From contig QVRM01001447.1 in the NCBI GenBank assembly GCA_003439945.1, positions 1-64,000 of the forward strand: 64,000 nucleotides of DNA, written 5' to 3'. This stretch comes from Dermanyssus gallinae. Its lineage: Eukaryota > Arthropoda > Arachnida > Mesostigmata > Dermanyssidae. The notes beneath the pieces were generated by a model, which worked only from the letters and a program-made list of their open reading frames with translations, was not told the DNA's origin and ran no database searches. The translations under genes were made by a program, and so were the position numbers. Shown here piece after piece: positions 9,858-20,746 of this stretch. Position 1 is the stretch's first letter; every line of letters starts with the position of its first letter.

Positions 9858-9872
9858 AACCAATGATTGGTT
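9858..9872. other. Perfect palindrome at the LINE 3' end
   Basis: aaccaatgattggtt has 7-bp arms around one base. It begins at the ORF2 stop codon and lies within about 25 bp of the inferred 3' end. A hairpin here could be part of the RNA signal for the RT; this is inference. Confidence 0.5.
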
Positions 9873-12720
9873 TACGAATATACATCATAGACATCGCATT
9901 TCCAGAGTTGAGACAGCGGAATTGCTCTTTCACAACGCTGAAGGTGATATAGATCACACGGGCAGCCACAAAGTTTACACATACACTCCGCCGAGATTTC
10001 ATGAAACTTCTCGCGCGCACAGATCTTCAGATGGAAGCCGTGGACGGCAAATCTGGTGATTAGATGCCGGTTCTCATAACTGCAGGCTCTCCACAAATCC
10101 GACGTCATTGCTCTCGTTTCATAAAACAGCGGGTCGATGTCGGCCATTTTATTCTCCCAGTTTAAAACGTGTTCTCTAAAAACCGTCGTCTTCGGCAGGT
10201 TGTACATCCGCTGTAAGTCCTCAACGAATAACGGCGACGATGCCAATAAGTACACTAACCTATTCAGGCTAGTGCGGTGGACGTTCAACGCTTTCTTTAG
10301 AAAACTGGCTTTAAGTTGATCAAACGCCCTTAGGTTCGATCTTGTGAGATACGGCCAGATCACCTGAACACCGTAAGATGCTGTGGGTGCAATCTTCAGG
10401 TTAAACAGCTTAACCGCAACCTCCATCGACAGTCTGCATGGGTCCTTGATACTGTAAAAGGATTGTAGGCCTTTTCGGACTCTTTCTTCAACATGCCTAG
10501 AGAAGCTTGTGCCACGTGAAGAAAACACGACCCCCAGGTAGGGAAAGTATGAGACGATTTCGACTATTTCCGAATTCAGTCGGAGCTCATCGCTTTTGGC
10601 CAGTCTTCCTCCTCGTCGGAATTTTATCGCTTTTGTCTTGCTCGCATTGATCTCCAATTTGTTCCGGTTTACATAGCCCTGTAGAGTTACAAGCGACTGC
10701 TGCAAGTGAAAGCGACTTCGGGAGAACAATACTAAATCATCGGCATACATAAGCGTTTCCACTTGTGAATGCCGACTATGTATTTCCGCCGGGAGATCGC
10801 TTACCAACATTGAGAACAACAGAGGACTCAGGTTATCACCCTGAGCAACACCGGTGGTCTGAGTGATCGGCGCGTGCTCAGCAACCCCATCGTCTATTAT
10901 TACTAGTCCCTCTTGCAAGATGCTTCTTAGAAGCTCTAGCATGCTCAGTGGGACTCCACTATGTGCCAGCTTGTCAAGCGCGAGGCCGTATCAAAGGCCG
11001 CCTTGAAGTCCACGAACACGGCGAATAGATAATTTCCCCTGACACGAAGTGTGCGATTCACCGAGTTTAAAAGCACGGCGCACGCAGACATTGTTGATCT
11101 GCCTTTTCTGAATCCGTGTTGCTGCTCAGGAAGTGCCCCGGTAGTTTCTAAAAATTCTTCCAGACGACGGGTTAAGATGGCCGACAGAAGCTTATATATT
11201 ACACTCTTTTTCGTTATTCCTCGGTAGGATGATGGAGCCAGCGGGTCTCCCTTCCCCTTAGCAATGATACTTAGAAGACTGGTCCCCCATTCCACGGGTA
11301 ATTGGGATGTTCTAAGCACTTCATTGAAAAGAGCAGTAAAACACGGAACTAACAACGTGGCCTGCCGAAGATGTTCGTTTATCACTAGGTCAGGTCCGGG
11401 GGCCTTACCCAGCGGCGCCTTTACCATTGCTTCAGTTACTTCCGAGTCGATAAAAGGGCGAGACAGGGCCTGGCGAGCTTCCTGGATTCGCTCGCTCCAT
11501 GCAGAAAATACTACAGGAGCATCGCTCGGAATGGTTAATGCACTCGCAAACATTTTACGGAAGTGCTCGTTTAACCTCTCAGGCTGAATTGGACATGCAG
11601 TGGCGCGTCTATCGGCACGCAATCATTTGTGTGGTGATTGGTGTGCCTCGACCAGTAACTTGTACTCACTTCGCTCTTCATGCTCCTTTATAGCTTCCTT
11701 TACCACTTTCTTGTACGCGCGGCTTAGTTGAGTGTAAAGGGGCATCATCTCAGGGCGCGTACGAGCTAGGATGTATGCTTGCACCATGTAGTGCTTGAAA
11801 GAGCGGCACTGTTGATTGTACCATGGGACAAACTTACTACGAGCTCGTTTTGGCCGGGTGCTACCGGTAATAACGGTACGGAGCCTGCACGCGTATGACT
11901 CTACGTCGATCAGGACTGGAACAGGAAGAACACTTCGAGCAACGGTTTTCAGTCGTGTGATGTCGAGGGTACGACTCAGAGAAGGCCGCTTGCTGTTGAA
12001 AGTTTGCGGGCCAAGTGAGATATTCATTGCAACTGGTAAATGCCACTTCACTCCAAACGCCAGGGTATCCCGTTGTATTCCTCTATATTCCACGTTACGC
12101 GGATCAGCATTTGTAGCAAATATATCTATTGTCGATTGTCCTTGCGGCGCGATAAATGTTGAGTCATCGGCTGTAGATACAACCCACATGCTCCGAGACG
12201 CCAGTACGTTTAACAGTGACGCTGTTCTTGGGTGCTTTGCCTTATTAAGTGGACAGTTGAGATCGCCGCAGAGTACAGTTATTTTCTGCAAGTCTACCAT
12301 ATCTAGACACGCTATTAGTTTCTCCAGCAGAATTTCCGTATCCTCCGATGGACTAGAGTAGGCTGCAATCACGTTTATTGTGTCTCCCGTAAGGATTACG
12401 CAATTGTCTTCACTGTAGCAGGGATGAATTCCAGGAAGAGTACAATTATATATGACAGCAACCCCTCCACTCGTTCGACCTGGCCCTTCTGACTGGGTAC
12501 CTAGACATTCCGCCACACGCCAATCGGGGATGACTGTAAGCTTGGCGGCCCAGGTCTCGGTAATAACTAACACGTCGAATTGATCCGTTAAGGGAAGTAA
12601 TTGTAAACTCGATTTAATACCTTCACAGTTCCACTGAAAGAATCTAATTGTCGACCTTTTGTTTTGACCAGATTGAGGTTTCTTTGATGCTAGGACGTCA
12701 GTAATTGTTGTGCAAGACAG
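9872..12720 (-). pseudogene. LINE ORF2: endonuclease plus reverse transcriptase, two lesions
   Basis: Domain order: APE-type endonuclease (FFQWNCEGIKS, then VITETW, GDLNCPLN, STIDIFATN and a final WHLPVAM), a linker, then RT with motif A VFVDFKAAFDTAS, motif B GVAQGDNLSPLLFSML and motif C YADDLVLFS, and a C-terminal Cys/His motif CKLCGCPCDLYHLQRC. The product would nick DNA and prime reverse transcription. An in-frame TGA at 11,625-11,623 separates the two domains, and a one-base frameshift near 10,970 follows motif A. The frame opens directly after the ORF1 TGA, in the same frame, and has no ATG before about 12,040, so ORF2 may be made by readthrough or restart. Otherwise all key residues are kept. 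Confidence 0.85.
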
Positions 12721-14205
12721 TCACGATCCGTCTCGAGGCTTATCGCTCTTGGTTGACTCTGCACCAGATTTATACGACGACGCGCGAAGTGTTTCTCGCA
12801 GAGATGTTTCTTTGGATTCTCGTATTGAGACTTCAAGGAGAGTGCTGTCGATAACTTTAGTTGGCTTGTCACTTTTCTTTTCTACGGAGACTCTGGGAAA
12901 CAAGGAGGGAAGCAGCTTTTCAATAACGCTGGTGACTGCTGTTTGAATCGCTTCTATTATGCAAGGAACGATTCTGTCCAGTAACCCCTGTACTAGGTCA
13001 GCAGCCATGTCGGCTGAGGGTGCCACCTTCTTCGTAGACCTTGCTCCGGGGTCGACTTCTCGGTTTATAGCGGTGGTGTCACTCACTTTAATGCCGTTCT
13101 TTACAACAGACGACCAGCTGCGTTTCGTGAAGTTTTCGGAGGCGTGAACGTACTCGACGGGAGCGCAAAGCGGCACGGCTGCAGCGTTCGGCTGTTTCTC
13201 GATTTCGTTACGCGAGACTCGTTTTAACATCTCTATACGACTCAATCTAGCGGGGCAAGAACCCCATGTAGCCTCGTGCTCGCCATTACATAGGCAACAC
13301 CTGGCCCGAGCTTTGCACTCCTTTCTAAGATGTTCGAGGGAGCCACACCTCCTACACTTTGGCTTCAGAACCTTACAATCGGCGGCAAAGTGACCCATAC
13401 TGTAGCCCTTAAAGCACTGCATTAGACCTCTGTACAACACAACTCCATGCTGCTTTAGACCCAAGCGGACTTCCGACGGGAAATGGTTGCCCGTAAAAGT
13501 TAAGATCACATGTTCTGTCGTGGTCATCACGTTATTCTTCTGGTTTTTTGTTTTAACTCGAGCCACCTTGGTCACTCCCGACGACTTGAGTGCAGCTAGT
13601 GTGGTTGCTTCTGAGATAGAAGGGTGTACACCAGATATTTTGCCCTTCACAGGCGAGCGCGCTCCACTTATCCTGGCAGACACCTTAACACCAGCCAGCT
13701 CTTGTAACGAAAGCAGGGTGCCTTTATCTTCTTCGGCCTCCACTACAATGACAAGCTCTCCAGTCCTTGTAAAACGGGGCTCTTCAATCCTCCCCTTGAC
13801 ATGACTGGCAATACAGTCGCAGACTTCATTGAATTTATTCCGCAGCTTGTCTTCGTCAGCAGAAAATATGACTGCTTCCTGCCTTGCTACTACAATCTTC
13901 GGCGCCTGCGGCCTCCTACCGCGAACCACTGTGATGAATCCTGCGTCGTCAGGCTGCTCCTCGTGGGTCTGAGGTTCATCTCTAACCTCAGTTTTCGCAT
14001 CCACGCTTGTACCAGGCGGATCATCTTGCGATACTCGCACGTCTTTCACCCGCGCGTCTTCAATCGGGCTCGACGCTGCGCGTTTTTTTCCTCCCGCACG
14101 AACTGTACGGTCGCCCGCCCCACGCGTGTCGGCAGGTGTTGTTGCCGACTGTAGCGGTAGTTCAGACTCGCGCGGTTTTGGCGGCGGGGAGTGTTCGACT
14201 GGCAT
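12721..14205 (-). CDS. LINE ORF1 gag-like RNA-binding protein
   Basis: A 494-codon ORF with an ATG at 14,205. The N-terminal 90 residues are Pro/Arg/Asp-rich and probably disordered. Residues about 105-260 form an alpha/beta region as in I- and Jockey-type gag proteins. Three zinc knuckles follow at about 264-277, 284-297 and 303-317. The first reads CFKGYSMGHFAADC, so its second cysteine is glycine and it is probably weakened. The second (CRRCGSLEHLRKEC) and third (CCLCNGEHEATWGSC) look intact. The C-terminus carries an amphipathic stretch (VQGLLDRIVPCIIEAI) and a charged tail. It stops with TGA followed by C, with ORF2 directly downstream in the same frame. Confidence 0.85.
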   Translation of the reverse strand: MPVEHSPPPKPRESELPLQSATTPADTRGAGDRTVRAGGKKRAASSPIEDARVKDVRVSQDDPPGTSVDAKTEVRDEPQTHEEQPDDAGFITVVRGRRPQAPKIVVARQEAVIFSADEDKLRNKFNEVCDCIASHVKGRIEEPRFTRTGELVIVVEAEEDKGTLLSLQELAGVKVSARISGARSPVKGKISGVHPSISEATTLAALKSSGVTKVARVKTKNQKNNVMTTTEHVILTFTGNHFPSEVRLGLKQHGVVLYRGLMQCFKGYSMGHFAADCKVLKPKCRRCGSLEHLRKECKARARCCLCNGEHEATWGSCPARLSRIEMLKRVSRNEIEKQPNAAAVPLCAPVEYVHASENFTKRSWSSVVKNGIKVSDTTAINREVDPGARSTKKVAPSADMAADLVQGLLDRIVPCIIEAIQTAVTSVIEKLLPSLFPRVSVEKKSDKPTKVIDSTLLEVSIRESKETSLRETLRASSYKSGAESTKSDKPRDGS

Positions 14206-14274
14206 CTTGCGCCCGTTACGGAGTTAGCGGCCGCAAAAAAAAAAATTAATCAATAATAATATTTGAAAAAAAAA

Positions 14275-14350
14275 ATTCTTGGGGATTCGAGCCCGAGACT
14301 TGCACACAGTAGTTCGTCACTCAACCGCTGACCTACTGTACCCGCGGTAT
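14275..14350 (-). repeat. tRNA-related sequence (SINE head or tRNA pseudogene)
   Basis: The - strand holds an A-box-like ggtcagcggttgag and a B-box-like ggctcgaatcc with tRNA-like spacing, followed by T-runs like those that stop Pol III. Acceptor and anticodon stems do not pair, so it is not a functional tRNA gene. It sits just upstream of the LINE ORF1. Confidence 0.5.
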
Positions 14351-14399
14351 TAAGGCAGGCACTTTATCGACTGGCCGGCCCTTAACTGGACTATATTTA

Positions 14400-15414
14400 A
14401 AAATTATCCTATGTGGTAGCCAAAATTAATTACGAAGTGAAGTTATTCACGCACTTGGACGTTCACCATAATCACCAGCCACATCACGGGTTTCACTGTT
14501 GTGCTTAGATGCTGCTACTCCGTTTAACTGTAATCGATCAGTCGCTCTGAAGCGTGGAACGTCCGTTTATGGAAGTTGGAAAATTGTGTTTTCCCAGGCA
14601 GTAAGAAACTGTGGAATATATCCAGGAAGTTCTAGGAACTGCACTCTGTCCGTCACGGTACAATTTCGCTTTGTGAACGCTACAGAACCACCAATAAAAC
14701 CACAGCCTTGCGGAGCGCAACAAAACACGTCAACACAGCAGTCGTGGACAGCTGTTTTTTACATTACTGGATCTGCTGTCGTCTTGCCAGTTTGTCTAAT
14801 GTATATATATATATATATATATATAAACGTGTGAGCCTGCTTAAAAGCAAATGTCTTTATCTTGAATAACATTGAATGTCTTATAATCAAACAAATACTA
14901 ATGAAGCTACTAATAAAATTGTCTTGTTCCTAAGCATAGTACAGTAATGTTGACACTATGGCATTTTGCTGATTGCCGCCATCATGAACCGGGTTGTGTA
15001 TACGCTTGTATTGTGTATATGCGCGCGTGTATAATATTGTATAAATATATACGGGCGGTACAGTTGGGACCGTCGGCGCAGGAAAACAAATGAAGTACAA
15101 AAACCCAGCCAACCAAGCACTCGGTCTGACATACCAGAAAAGAGTGGAATTCGGCCGGAATGGACGGGTCGACCAAAGACCATCTCCCCCCCCCCCCCCA
15201 CACGTAAAAATGACCCCCGAACAGCCTCGTGCTGAGCGCCCCACATAACGCACTTCTAACACTTACGTCAAGCTAAAAACCAGCTAGTGAGGGCTTCACG
15301 CCGACGCCGTCCATACAGCCTGGCACAACTGCCGACCACAGATACCGTTACAAGCTGCCGCAACGTTTATGCTGCTTCTGAGTGGTAAAGAGCGTTTGCG
15401 TCAGGATATGTATG

Positions 15415-15461
<47 letters not shown>

Positions 15462-17500
15462 AAAAGTTCGAATATAGTACAAATGTTGCAGTACAGCGTT
15501 GGGCGTGCATTTCGAGGAGAAAACGACTGACGACTTAACAATCTTGCGATGAGTTGTAATTAGGGCTAAAATGGCTATAAAACGGCGACGTGATCAAGAA
15601 TTATAAAGTCATTATTTATTACGTAATAACACATCTCTAGTGCAGTACGCTGCATCTATTCACCGTAGTTCCCCCGAGGATCCACGTCGCGTCGGCAGAA
15701 CGCCGCATGGCCAAACTTTCACTGGGAGTAATCTCAGCGCATTATGTAAAAGTTATGTCTTTGTCGTCATTATTTAGATATATAGATATAAACGAAATAT
15801 TTGTGAGGTGGAAACGTTTATTACCGTCTTACCGGCAGCTGTCTGTTACTGTGTCCCATCCTAGGACGCTCACAGTGGACGCTGCGTTCTCTCTACAGAC
15901 ATCCAACGGTGACATTTGCCGTTGAAAAGCTGCGTTTAACGCGTCTACCACCCGTGATTTCCATAATACATCCTGGGATGCCCGCCCGGGAGACGCTTAT
16001 CAGAACGCTTAATCTAATTTCTTTAAGAACGAATAAACATTGTCCCATCTGCAGCCAGCACAAAACTCATTTCGGGCTGACAGCAGATCAGTCAAGAGAA
16101 ATATCCATACCCTTTATAATCGTTCACACAGAAGAGCTATTTCGGCCACGAAACTTAGAACGACTTACAGGTTCGTGCATTTTTACCGCGCCTGTCACAA
16201 AGGGAGACGTGCGGGTTGGTCGTCCATCAAAGCTAAAAAAAACTACCAACATCTTTTTCCAGGATATGTCTCTCTCTCTCTCTCTCTCTTCATTTATTTC
16301 ATGTAAAACATGCAAGCTAGCTGACAAAACTCTGCACATTGATGTGGAGACTGTTTGTTGCCGCTACGAGGCGTAGGTTTGATTGTTTCCTTCGCTTGAC
16401 ACAGACCAAACAAGCTGTTGCTGCTGCTGCTGACAAGACTGTTTGTACGTTGCGTTCAGCCGGTAATACACTAATGCAGAACAAAAAAAGAAAAAAACAA
16501 GCAACACATCATGGAAGCAGAACATCACCTGTTCTCTCGCCGGCTGCAACACTAACACTTGTTTGGAGCAGCTTTCTGCTTTCAGCGAATGCACATCATC
16601 GTCATCATCATTCAATTCATTTGGACATCCATTAACAACATAGCTGGCTAGTTCGCTGATAACGCCGCACTATCCGCAGGTATCGGATCGCTAAACTCAG
16701 CGGGCGTGTTTTTTCCAGCATCGCTTAGCTGGAAAACCGACGACATTCGCCCCGCACACATGGCCGCACACAGGTCGACATATACAAATGCGCAACGGCC
16801 GCGGATACTACGCTAGCTGCTGCTGCTAAACTTGATCGGTAACAAGACAAATGACGCGTTCGTGATTAGCCCTTGTATGGCCCGCCGTAAGTTGTCGCCA
16901 ATTAGCTACGACACGTAGTTAGTTAATTACTTGCGTAGGCGGTTTCAGTCGACTACCTGACGGCCGTTGTGTAAGCTGCGTTGTGGTCATGCGACGTTGT
17001 ACCTTACCAGCTGCGAGCCAAAAACGAAACTGCCCTGCCGCTTACCACGCCGGTCAACAATAGCGTGGCTAATCCGTCAGCGCTTCGCCGTACGTCATGT
17101 CATTGTTGCACACTGTCCAATAAAGCTAATATAACAGATCAGGTTCTTCTCAAGTTGAATTTGGCCATCGTGACGCGTGCTCTGACGTGACGCGTCGTAA
17201 AGTAGCTTCGCTGTTTCGGCGAATTCATCGGAAAGTGGCTTGTGGATGGTTTACCTCAATGACCATAGTCATTGAGGGTGGCAATAAATGAACAAGTCTA
17301 GCGCCGCTGACCAGTCTGCGAATAACTATGTTGGTGTTTGTACAGGGTTGAAGCGTGGTCAGTTCTAATGTCAATCCTGGAATTAAAAACATTTTTAATG
17401 AAGTTGTTTTAATTCTAGACTATGTTCCGTCCCCTACGGGCTTGGAACTTAACCTGCGGTATATCTTTAATGCACCAAGGGCCGGGCATGTGAAGATATC
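14400..17500. other. No gene supported; simple repeats
   Basis: Contains (TA)n at 14,802-14,825 and 15,405-15,462, a C-run at about 15,185-15,199, (TC)n at 16,266-16,289 and a short CTG run near 16,418. The 16.6-17.3 kb part looks richer in CpG than its surroundings. ORFs of up to about 155 codons exist, but none has recognisable motifs or a consistent gene structure. Confidence 0.5.
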
Positions 17501-17529
17501 TAGAGTTTCCCCCACAGTCATTGTAGCAG

Positions 17530-17695
17530 CTTGGCCGTTGACTTTTAGCGGTGTGGTTTATCAGCTATTCTCAATGAGCGTCAATCGCTTAACGAAACTT
17601 CGATCAACAACATGGATCGAACCGGCGACATTCCAGTAGATGACAACCATGATTAACACACTAGTCCCCTAGGCCACGCCGCCACTTTCTGAGGC
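17530..17695 (-). repeat. tRNA-derived SINE, family 2, copy 1
   Basis: On the - strand, A box tggcctaggggactag (near 17,675) and a perfect B box ggttcgatcc (near 17,615) are about 50 bp apart. The downstream part (ctattctcaatgagcg on the + strand) is shared with 18.8-18.96 kb, so this is a repeat rather than a lone tRNA pseudogene. Confidence 0.6.
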
Positions 17696-17876
17696 CAATC
17701 CTACAGGTGCTCAGGGTGTTATGCTTTGACGTATTCTACAAGGGCAATAAGAGTTAGCGTAGCAAAAACGTTAGGCTATACACATCAGGTAGTGTCAGGC
17801 GCATCCAGTTTAGTTACGTAACGCTATGACATTGAAAAAGCAAGATAGCAATGAACTATTGTGGGTAGTAATAGCC

Positions 17877-17902
17877 ATATATATATATATATATATATAT
17901 AT
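17877..17902. repeat. (TA)n microsatellite
   Basis: Twenty-six bases of TA in gene-free DNA. Confidence 0.9.
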
Positions 17903-18190
17903 CCCAGCGGCATACAACTATTTCGATGATCGTGTTTGCTGCGGTTGTGGATTAAATACTGTTTTAACTGAATTGATTTAGCAATTAGAAACATCGGTTT
18001 TTGGGCACCCACTTTGTTTTGGGAGCTGAAGCCAAAAACAACGTGAGTGAAGAAGTACGCGCACTGACCATTTGTTCACGGCATTTTGTCCACATTTAAG
18101 AAGAGTCATCATGCTTTTGTCACGGCCGAATCGGCCGTGTACGAGTGCTTCCAGTTTAAGCAATTTTATCAAATCTATTATACACCTATA

Positions 18191-18192
<2 letters not shown>

Positions 18193-18227
<35 letters not shown>
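18193..18227. repeat. (TA)n microsatellite
   Basis: About 35 bp of TA. Confidence 0.9.
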
Positions 18228-18231
<4 letters not shown>

Positions 18232-18547
18232 GATTCAAAACGTGGTTTATTATAGGAACTGCATAATACAATGCGTTTGGTCTCATTAAAAAATATATAG
18301 ATAATAATAAATAAAATAGAATATAAATGGCTAACTCTCAGTCATGAGCAGCCATAAAATAAGTCAACCATGAAGTATCACAAATCATAAACACAACACA
18401 AATAGCATGTGTGCCTCAACTATATCGAAATGTGTTGGTGAGTAGCCATTTCTGGATTATCTGTGTAAAACAATGCAGGGAAGTGATACGATGAATATTC
18501 TGTTGTATACTAGTCCATCTAACGGGCAAACAAGTCACAAGGGCTTG

Positions 18548-18552
<5 letters not shown>

Positions 18553-18589
<37 letters not shown>
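18553..18589. repeat. (TA)n microsatellite
   Basis: About 37 bp of TA. Confidence 0.9.
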
Positions 18590-18591
<2 letters not shown>

Positions 18592-18799
18592 TACGATTCA
18601 TGCTCAGGACATCGCAATATATGTGTTTTATGTTTATTTATTAAATTTAGCCCTTCTACTTGTTTTTAGAAAAATCGCATTGAGAGCGCCGGACATGCTG
18701 ATGTCTATCTGAAATAGATCGACCTCAACACCCAATCTTAAACGATTCTCTCGCAAACGTCCGCATCTGTTGCTACCTCAGCAATAGTTCTGGTAGCAG

Positions 18800-18965
18800 C
18801 ACCATCACCGCTGATTCTCAGCGCGGTATTGATCTCTGTTCCATCTATTCTCTGAATGAGCTCCCAGAGAGAATTTGATCAATAACAACAGGGCGGCATC
18901 TTGCCGGGCGACGCCGCGATAGATGACAATAACCATGACTTGCGTACTGCCCCTCAACCCCATCC
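18800..18965 (-). repeat. tRNA-derived SINE, family 2, copy 2 (decayed)
   Basis: On the - strand, gtcatggttattgtcatct and gcggcgtcgcc align with atcatggttgtcatct and gaatgtcgcc in the copy at 17.5-17.7 kb. The downstream ctattctctgaatgag and tttgatcaataacaac are also shared. The B box is destroyed, so this copy is the more diverged one. Confidence 0.5.
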
Positions 18966-19755
18966 CCCATCCACCCCCTAGATCATGGCGTCGTCATTTG
19001 TATTCGGTTATTTTCGTAATTATAGTTAATTATGGTATTTGCGGAAAACTGCAAACGTAAGTGATGCGAGTGTTTCGTTATATACCGGCTGTTACTAACA
19101 CGTTTTCTATGTTATCTATCATACAATACTACAAACACATTTTGGCAAATCGGCACCACGTGCCTTACGATTGGCTCGCCAGAGCAGCGTTAGCAGCCGG
19201 AACGAAGAAAATTAATTATTAAAATCCACTAATAGAAAAAGAAGAAGAAGAGAGCAACGAGAACAAGGCAAATCGAGCCTTGTTCTCGTTGTTGTACACC
19301 GACTGACCGGCTGCCAAACTTTGCCGTTTCATATTCTAGCATTCGAATCGAAACACACGAATAATATCTTTCAACACTCGATGCCAATGCTGTTGTTCTT
19401 GTTGTGTTGTTGTTGTCGTCATCGTCGACTCCCAGCGTCAATAAAAGCCCTGCCGGAACACTGCTGCAGACAGTGTTCAAGATCAGCAACAACAACAACA
19501 ACAACAGCAGCAGCAGAAGCAGCAACAACAACAACAACAACGGGTTTCAACACATGCCAGCACACTCACGGAGCTCGCTTCCAGCTGGAGTGGGTTCAAG
19601 GTATTGTCTCATAGCCGATGCGTACAGAGACAGTAATAATCATAGTAATGCAAACTAAGAAACACTTGTAGGAATTTGCCGATATCTAAAAACCCTATGC
19701 AACCGCAGACGGCCCTTTGTCTATGTACTCTTGGTTCACCAAGATTTAACTACAT
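18966..19755. other. No gene; (CAA)n/(CAG)n tract
   Basis: A (CAA)n/(CAG)n tract lies at about 19,483-19,541, and short GTT and TCG runs precede it. The Asn/Gln/Ser-rich frames here are most simply simple-repeat artefacts. Confidence 0.55.
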
Positions 19756-19759
19756 ATAA

Positions 19760-20670
19760 ATGGCATTCCTGACCCTCAACGTTACCAAAATTCTTAATGC
19801 TTACGACGGGACTACTAGAGTCATTCCAAGCATGGTGCTGAATATTAGTTTAGCGAGTACCCTGTGGAAAATATCGAGCCTTCCAATAGCCTTCGGGAGC
19901 CTTGGTATTAGAAGGGCCATGGCCTGCTACGCTGTGTACACCATTAATTCAGTTCGGTTCTCTCGCGGAATCACTTATTAATAAAGATGCAAAAATAGAT
20001 TTAAAGAAAACTTATGTTTCCAGATGTGACGATTAGGAGCCAGTCTCATCCCGGCCTTTAAAGGAGCACATAGACCAACTTTTCCTCCATGCTTCTAAAA
20101 TTAAGAATCGGCATGGGATAACATGGGTGACCCTACAGCAATAAAAATATTGGGTAGTTTTTAGCGGCTCAGCACTCTTCTAGCGGGGAATGGCTTTAGG
20201 TCCTGCCCTTCTGTCAGCTTGGCATCATGCTAGATTCTAACTCTTTTCACATGGTGTGGGTTATTACTGCCTAAAAAGACCCGGTAGAGTCACAAGATAC
20301 GCTCGGAGCTCAATGGAAGAGTGACAAGGGTACTAAGTAGGTTAAAAATACCATCCACACTCGACCCCAAAGGCCTAAGCACAAGCAATGGTTTACGACC
20401 TGTTAGGGTTACCATACCTTTGTCACACGGCATATTCATTGTCTGGGATATGATTGCTTTATGCACAGCGGCGTTATTATACTCGTACCTTCGGCACAGC
20501 TCTGCCGAAAGTGGATGGCTCACAGAACACGCAGATTCGGCTATCTCGAATTTTCAAGGAGCTACCATTTCATGCCTACGGCAAAGTTTTTGAGAGATAT
20601 CGCAAAAATGTTCAAAGGATCTTACGAGTGACCGACGCAAAGCGGTATTTCAGAGGCAGATTATGTCATT
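19760..20670 (+). pseudogene. LINE ORF2 C-terminal region, decayed (tail-to-tail copy)
   Basis: The + strand reads LASTLWKISSLPIAFGSLGIRRA near 19,860, a post-RT block conserved in several invertebrate LINE ORF2 proteins. Near 20,390 it reads LRPVRVTIPL, then IVWDM, which aligns with RPDGLTLIPF and LVWDA in the - strand copy at 20.7-21.2 kb. Here the RPDG motif has become RPVR, so the putative endonuclease aspartate is lost. Frameshifts occur near 20.0 and 20.5 kb. Its 3' end faces the 3' end of the - strand copy, about 70 bp away. Confidence 0.6.
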
Positions 20671-20746
20671 AGCTGTCATTGTATTTAGGAATTATATATA
20701 CATGTAAATGTTTAAATCCACAGCGCTATGGTTCACTCCTCATCTA

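Larger units (their letters stand above)
9847..14231 (-). mobile_element. Nearly complete two-ORF LINE (APE endonuclease type)
   Basis: Reads on the - strand: ORF1 gag (14,205-12,721), then ORF2 endonuclease-RT (12,720-9,872), then a short 3' end with AATAAA and no long poly-A. It is the best-preserved copy of the family that also appears at 2.7-7.2, 27.9-30.1 and 50.1-52.8 kb. Only two lesions break ORF2. The exact 5' end is uncertain: an 11-bp match (atagtacagta at 9836 and 14,936) could be a target duplication and would put the 5' end near 14,935 instead. Clade placement (I/R1/Jockey group) needs a phylogeny. Confidence 0.8.

Noticed and set aside
14275..14350. Functional tRNA gene on the - strand
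   Set aside because: Acceptor and anticodon stems do not pair.
14499..14834. 111-codon + strand ORF
   Set aside because: No motif, ends in a TA microsatellite, likely chance.
16620..17300. CpG-richer block as a promoter or first exon
   Set aside because: No clear core promoter, open frame or splice site; composition alone is not enough.
19229..19658. Poly-Asn/Gln/Leu ORFs on both strands
   Set aside because: Produced by the CAA/CAG tract; open in several frames at once, no flanking domain.
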